Positions 60,501 to 64,000 of a stretch of 64,000 nt of DNA are shown piece after piece. A program made the position numbers and the translations under genes. Within the stretch, counting starts at the first letter, position 1, and each line of letters starts with the position of its first letter. Below the pieces are notes generated by a model. That model was not told the DNA's origin, did not search any database, and saw nothing but the letters and a program-made list of their open reading frames with translations. Origin of the DNA: Ostrinia nubilalis (taxonomy: Eukaryota; Arthropoda; Insecta; Lepidoptera; Crambidae); the NCBI RefSeq assembly GCF_963855985.1, contig NC_087095.1, positions 13,836,001 through 13,900,000 of the forward strand, written 5' to 3'.

Positions 60501-62799
60501 TAAGCCTTTGGCAGAAAACAAAAATATTACAAAACGATCTATAATGTCTCAGTCTTTTAAAATTTTTGACCCACTCGGTTTGCTATCTCCGTTCATAATA
60601 TTACCAAAAATATTAATTCAAAAGTTATGGCTTCAGAAGTTGGACTGGGATGAGCCCGTTCCATTATCTATTGCCAATGAGTGGTTTTCTTTTTCTAAAC
60701 ACATTCCATTATTACAAAACTTAGAAATACCTAGACATGTGTTATGTGTTGATCCAGTACATATAGAATTACATAGTTTTAGCGATGCTTCCCAGCACGC
60801 TTATGGGGCATGCATTTATCTAAAATCTGTCAATGCTCAGAACGAAGTTACCATTAGATTGTTGTGTGCTAAGTCCAAGGTTGCGCCGCTAAAGGCAACC
60901 ACTATGCCACGACTAGAACTGTGCGCTGCACTCCTAGCCGCTAGACTATGTAAGGCAGTAAATGAGTCACTCCGTATTCAACCAAAGCGCATGATTCACT
61001 GGTGCGATTCGAGTATCGTGTTAGCGTGGATTCATAAAGGCTCAAGTAAATTAAAATCTTTCGCCGCTAACAGGGTTCTTGAGATAACCGAGACCACCGA
61101 GGCAGCTTCGTGGCGTTATGTGCCTACTTCGCTCAATCCGGCAGACTTGGTTTCGCGGGGGGTAGACGCAACTAAGTTGATAAACATGAATCTGTGGTGG
61201 TCAGGTCCCGATTTCATGGCTAAAGACGAGTCGGAGTGGCCTAAATTCACAAATAATAAAATACCGGAAATAGAATTACCGGAAGTAAAATGTCATAATG
61301 CAACAATTACTGAGTCATATATTAATTTTGAAAATTTTTCTAATTTATCGAAATTGCAACGCACATTTGCCTATGTTAGGAGGTTCATACATAATTTGAG
61401 GTATCCTAAAGATAAGCTCTTAGGTAATTTAACAATTGACGAACTTAATCATTCTTTTTATTTTTTGTGCTCGGCCGCTCAACGTCAATCATTCGCTACA
61501 GAGTACGAAATGCTCAGTAAAGACAAACAATTAAATGCAAAATCAAAAATACTCCCATTGTCTCCTTTTCTGGATAATAATTTGATAAGAGTAGGTGGCA
61601 GAATAAGCGCTTCGTGCTATGCTTACGAAAAGAAGCACCCTATATTATTGCATTCTTCACACCATTTAGCTAAATTATTTTTTGAACGGGAGCACATTAA
61701 GCATTTACACGCCGGGCCACAGTTATTATTGGCCACGGCTAGAGAGACTGTCTGGACGGTAAATGGAAGGCGGCTCGCTCGTAGTGTTGTTTTTAACTGT
61801 GTGCGTTGCAAGCGTTTAAATGGTAAAACTATGTGTCCAAAAATGGGAAACCTGCCCGCAGAGAGAATAACACCTAACTATCCTTTCTTGTCTGTAGGAC
61901 TGGACTTCGCGGGACCGTTTATGATTTTAAATAGAAAGGGCAGAGGCAGTCGCTTAATAAAATGTTACATGTGTCTCTTTGTTTGCCTGCGATATAAATG
62001 TTTACATTTGGAAGTGGTCACTGATCTCACTAAAGACGCCTTCGTGATGACGATTCGTAGATTCATAGCTCGCCGAGGCAAGCCATCTGAAATTTTCTGT
62101 GACAATGGACGAAATTTTGTTGCTGCGGCCAAGGAAATTGGTAGTTTTTTATCTAAAAATACACAATCTTTGTCTGATTTTGCAACACAGGAAGGAATAA
62201 AATTTATGTTCACTCCTGCATACGCACCTCATTTTGGAGGCATTTGGGAAGCCGGCGTCAAGTCGGCTAAGTTTCACATTAAGAGAGTAATGGGCAATAG
62301 TCATTTAACATTGGAAGAAATAACTACATTATTCGCACAAGTGGAGGCTATACTCAATAGTCGTCCTTTATGTCCTCTCTCTTCCTCTCCTAATGACCTC
62401 CTTTCCTTGTCTCCAGGGCACTTTCTCATCGGGAGACCCTTGACGGCGCTGCCATCACCGAACCTAAAGGACGTGAAAGAAAGCAACCTGCGTCGCTACG
62501 CCAGGGTGGAAAAACTACATCAGCACTTCTGGAACCGCTGGCAAAAGGAATACATCAGCGAACTTCAAAATCGATCGAAATGGAGAACAGATAATGCAAG
62601 TCTGACGATTGGAGACATGGTACTCATCCAAGAGGATAACATACCCCCCTTGAGTTGGCGCTTAGGGCGGGTCACTAAATTATTCCCGGGAGCTTATGGA
62701 GTCGCTCGTGTCGCTGATGTCCACACGCTGCGAGGTTCTGTGCGACGGCCCTTGGTTCGACTCTGCCCGCTGCTGTCAGAAGAGAAGATTCAGGGTTGA
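57523..62799 (+). CDS. Gag-Pol polyprotein, BEL/Pao element 2
   Basis: A single uninterrupted frame of 1758 residues beginning MESERSGRSNFEK; the next in-frame Met is 67 codons further on, so the first was chosen. Order: coiled Gag N-terminus (about 10-120); DUF1759-type region (about 145-320, LPQIQISKFDGTYFRW); Asn/Ser-rich linker (about 330-370); zinc knuckles (about 383-446); protease region with D501-C-G; reverse transcriptase with GDIEKMYRQV (D841) and YVDD at 915-918; RNase H (about 1085-1210); integrase zinc-binding H391/H395-equivalent residues at about 1391 and 1395 with C1426 and C1429; integrase core D1461, D1527, E1576 (FGGIWEAG); and a C-terminal DUF5641-type domain (about 1665-1750). 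The layout is typical of BEL/Pao. The protease DCG in place of DTG or DSG is notable. Its products copy the element's RNA and insert the DNA copy. Confidence 0.95.
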   Translation: MESERSGRSNFEKADEKRVRELCIKRSSVKGQITKFKHFLSNISQQEELANLELAELTLKLGKFEALSMKFDELQSQIEVFNPENLDGELNERENIEHDFVANIALAKNIIERQNKLQQRRESFFDADAHCSLESNGNINSNTMGFKLPQIQISKFDGTYFRWLEFHDTFESLIHNNSHISPVHKFHYLVSYLEGEAARIISNLEISASNYKEAWQLLCNRYNNKRLLTNHHLNSLFSIQPLNRESEKSLRFLVDHVTKNLRALSSLGQPTDKWDMLLIFMLSSKLDSHTLTKWEEYRNVLDDIPTLNQFYKFLTDRADVLESIHRSKYDNNNYNSAKGASSAAAPARNYAATSNHNNYNNNNSRSTKSFAALNTQRSGTFLCIICGDNHRIYDCAMFKSKGIDERLNYVKKYKLCANCLRQGHPLSECRMGPCRECNERHNSLLHRPRAMVHDSKLDTSSNETIVNFSKLKQEQVLLSTAIIEISNPNTHKTTRARALLDCGSQSSFMTKSLKNKLGLNSNQINDINVIGVGNNSCCKIEETCTANISSLNKNEFNIDLQFFILNELTSKIPSIQIDINSLKIPKNITLADPTFCQPSKIDILIGADIFWDIIGNEQLSLGLGYPKLHSSKFGWLVSGPFNPNSNFISKNSIQCNFMQKEQNNSDNEIDKMLPIFWNLEEIPNSKNILCESDNFCENHFMQNTVRLDSGRFRVKLPLKESPDCLGDSFNLAKRRFFNLEKRFRRNPDIKLQYTKFIDEYAELRHLSECQSKPDIACFLCHHPVLKEDSESTKLRVVFDGSAASSSGYSLNDILTVGPTVQDSLFAILIRARQHRYILTGDIEKMYRQVEVDEGDRNLQLILWRDQESQPLKILKLNTLTYGTASASYLSTRCIKQLGEECEDEMIKDIIQHDFYVDDLICGSDSKDQLRYILNSVSKVLVSGCFNLRKLKSNLPDVFENCDMNTNDNLTFSESTSTLGMGWKPSTDVFNFPTKPLAENKNITKRSIMSQSFKIFDPLGLLSPFIILPKILIQKLWLQKLDWDEPVPLSIANEWFSFSKHIPLLQNLEIPRHVLCVDPVHIELHSFSDASQHAYGACIYLKSVNAQNEVTIRLLCAKSKVAPLKATTMPRLELCAALLAARLCKAVNESLRIQPKRMIHWCDSSIVLAWIHKGSSKLKSFAANRVLEITETTEAASWRYVPTSLNPADLVSRGVDATKLINMNLWWSGPDFMAKDESEWPKFTNNKIPEIELPEVKCHNATITESYINFENFSNLSKLQRTFAYVRRFIHNLRYPKDKLLGNLTIDELNHSFYFLCSAAQRQSFATEYEMLSKDKQLNAKSKILPLSPFLDNNLIRVGGRISASCYAYEKKHPILLHSSHHLAKLFFEREHIKHLHAGPQLLLATARETVWTVNGRRLARSVVFNCVRCKRLNGKTMCPKMGNLPAERITPNYPFLSVGLDFAGPFMILNRKGRGSRLIKCYMCLFVCLRYKCLHLEVVTDLTKDAFVMTIRRFIARRGKPSEIFCDNGRNFVAAAKEIGSFLSKNTQSLSDFATQEGIKFMFTPAYAPHFGGIWEAGVKSAKFHIKRVMGNSHLTLEEITTLFAQVEAILNSRPLCPLSSSPNDLLSLSPGHFLIGRPLTALPSPNLKDVKESNLRRYARVEKLHQHFWNRWQKEYISELQNRSKWRTDNASLTIGDMVLIQEDNIPPLSWRLGRVTKLFPGAYGVARVADVHTLRGSVRRPLVRLCPLLSEEKIQG

Positions 62800-62814
62800 A
62801 AGAGTACTTTCAAC

Positions 62815-62826
62815 GGGGCGGGAAGA
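62815..62826 (+). other. Polypurine tract of element 2
   Basis: 'ggggcgggaaga' lies directly before the 3' LTR, only 15 bases after the Gag-Pol stop codon. It is purine-rich except for one C. Confidence 0.75.
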
Positions 62827-63067
62827 TGTTCCGGCTCATAATTCACCTACACACAGTTTGGTTGTGGTGCTTCATAAAGAGACAATTGCCGTCAAGTTTT
62901 TTGTAGGAGTTAGATGTGTCAGTTTGGTTTAATAAAATGAAATGTCAAAACTTCACTTACCTTTTGGTCGTCTACAAGACAACACTGTAAATCTAAATTG
63001 CATTATAATCAGAGTTCAAAAAGTCATCAAGAGTTTTATTTGGCTCCATTGTGTCAACGACAAGACA
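62827..63067 (+). repeat. 3' LTR of element 2
   Basis: 241 bp matching 56455-56695 over its length. AATAAA at 62931-62936 lies in sense with the receptor transcript and could act as a polyadenylation signal. Confidence 0.95.
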
Positions 63068-63273
63068 ATCGATTTTATTATACAAGAAATACCCCAGCAC
63101 TAAATCTATTCCGTTTCACACATTGCGTACATTAAATAAAAAATATTTTTACATCGTATTTAATTAAAATATAATCAATAGACTCAGATTTTACTATAAT
63201 ATTTCAAGACAAGTAGTTATTTTTTTTATTATATTGCTAATAAAATACAAATATTTTTTCAAATATATTCTGC

Positions 63274-63455
63274 ACTAGCTTTCCGCCCGCGGCTTCGCCC
63301 GCGTGGAATTTTGTCTGTCACAGAAAAACTTTATCGCGCGCGTCCCTGTTTCAAAAACCGGGATAAAAACTATCCTATGTTCTTTCCCGGGACTCAAACT
63401 ATCTCTATGCCAAATTTCATCAAAATTGGTTGCGAGGTTTAAGCGGGAAAGCGTA

Positions 63456-63496
<41 letters not shown>

Positions 63497-63537
63497 GTTA
63501 CTTTCGCATTTATAATATTAGTTGGGATTGGGATATG
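63274..63537 (+). repeat. Helitron-like / MINE-type repeat with (GACA)n, full copy
   Basis: Nearly identical to 42816-43077: same start 'actagctttccgcccgcggc', same end, a slightly shorter (gaca)n array and a few substitutions such as 'aaaattggttgcg' for 'aaaatcggttgcg'. It lies 206 bp after the 3' LTR of element 2. Confidence 0.85.
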
Positions 63538-64000
63538 TAGTATGCGTAATATGGATAACCTTGAAGTGTCATACGGATCATCTTACGTGAAAAAGACTAT
63601 AAGTCGTTAGTAGATTTAAGACCCTTTTGTGCAAAGGAACATATTAACAACGTTTTGATTTTGTATCATTATACATGTAAAATCAATAGTGAAACTTTGT
63701 AATATGAATGAGCTTCACGCCAAGCGCTGTGAATTGAAAACCCGACACCACCTTTCATTAATTTCTGAATATGCTCAACTTTCCACAATATATGAGCTGA
63801 GGATATTAACTTTATCTACTGCTGTTAAAAATCCTGGCCGCTCCAAAAAGAAATTATTTTATAAAAAGTTTTCTATTACGGAAAGCGAGATAATGTCCTT
63901 TGTTCGAGTATGATTCTCAAGAATTTCTTTTCGATAAATAATGCAAATCAGACCCTAAGCCTTCTTTATTCATATTTTTAGCATGTTGATGTTATAAATC

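Larger units (their letters stand above)
56455..63067 (+). mobile_element. Complete BEL/Pao LTR retrotransposon, element 2
   Basis: The element is 6613 bp, in the same direction as the receptor gene, inside its sixth intron. LTRs of 241 bp with TG..CA ends, a primer-binding site, a long leader, one Gag-Pol frame and a polypurine tract are all present. The flanks give a 4-bp atcg duplication (56451-56454 and 63068-63071). If the last A of the 3' LTR is assigned to the target instead, a 5-bp aatcg duplication results, which would be more usual. No LTR differences were seen, so it is probably recent. It belongs to a different lineage from element 1. Confidence 0.95.
54300..64000 (+). other. Receptor intron 6, runs off the right edge (over 9.7 kb)
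   Basis: It starts gttagt. It holds a foldback element at 54317, a family C MITE at 54708, the sense-oriented BEL/Pao element at 56455-63067 and a Helitron-like repeat at 63274. No TM6 exon was found. 54840-56454 and 63538-64000 show nothing recognisable; the 74-codon frame at 63689-63913 is unsupported. Confidence 0.75.

Noticed and set aside
54300..64000. Search for the receptor's TM6/TM7 exon.
   Set aside because: No sequence encoding the expected VV(R/K)M..CWLP block with splice sites was found, so the exon is taken to lie beyond the window.

Overview
This is a stretch of an AT-rich insect nuclear genome, almost certainly a moth or butterfly. The evidence is split coding exons with GT/AG introns, many short interspersed repeats of lepidopteran type (Helitron-like pieces carrying (GTCT)n/(GACA)n microsatellites and a 'cccgcggcttcgcccgcg' end, and LINE 3' tails reading 'cactgctgaacataggcctcc'), many foldback MITEs, and two BEL/Pao LTR retrotransposons. 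I see no bacterial-style genes, CRISPR array, rRNA gene or convincing tRNA gene.

The one host gene lies on the + strand. It is a tachykinin/natalisin-type neuropeptide receptor, a class A GPCR closest in remembered motifs to Drosophila TkR86C. Six exons are in the window (13492-13687, 29868-29979, 39665-39766, 48391-48525, 51477-51554, 54149-54299). They join in frame with canonical splice sites and encode 252 residues, from a plausible start Met through TM5 and the third intracellular loop. The exons for TM6, TM7 and the C-tail lie beyond the right edge. The introns are very large (2.6 to over 16 kb) and hold nearly everything else.

Layout: 1-13491 lies upstream of the first coding exon. 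It holds Helitron-like inverted copies (1.0-2.3 kb), a broken multi-exon DDE-type transposase gene on the minus strand (2.6-5.0 kb), several MITEs and a 1.97 kb piggyBac-like TTAA element (11.25-13.23 kb). Intron 1 (13.7-29.9 kb) holds a cluster of foldback elements, a roughly 570-bp tandem repeat (20.1-21.4 kb) and a complete antisense BEL/Pao element (23069-29599) with matching LTRs and a 5-bp target duplication. Introns 2 to 5 hold LINE tails, Helitron-like copies and a 1.18 kb long-TIR element with internal GTTACACCAA motifs. Intron 6 starts with a foldback element only 17 bases past the splice donor and carries a second complete BEL/Pao element in the sense direction (56455-63067).

The two BEL/Pao elements belong to different lineages. 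Their LTRs are 329 and 241 bp, their primer-binding sites match tRNA-Tyr and tRNA-Ile ends, and their protease motifs are DTG and DCG. Both keep a single uninterrupted Gag-Pol frame (1772 and 1758 codons) and have LTR pairs in which I see no differences, so both look like recent insertions.
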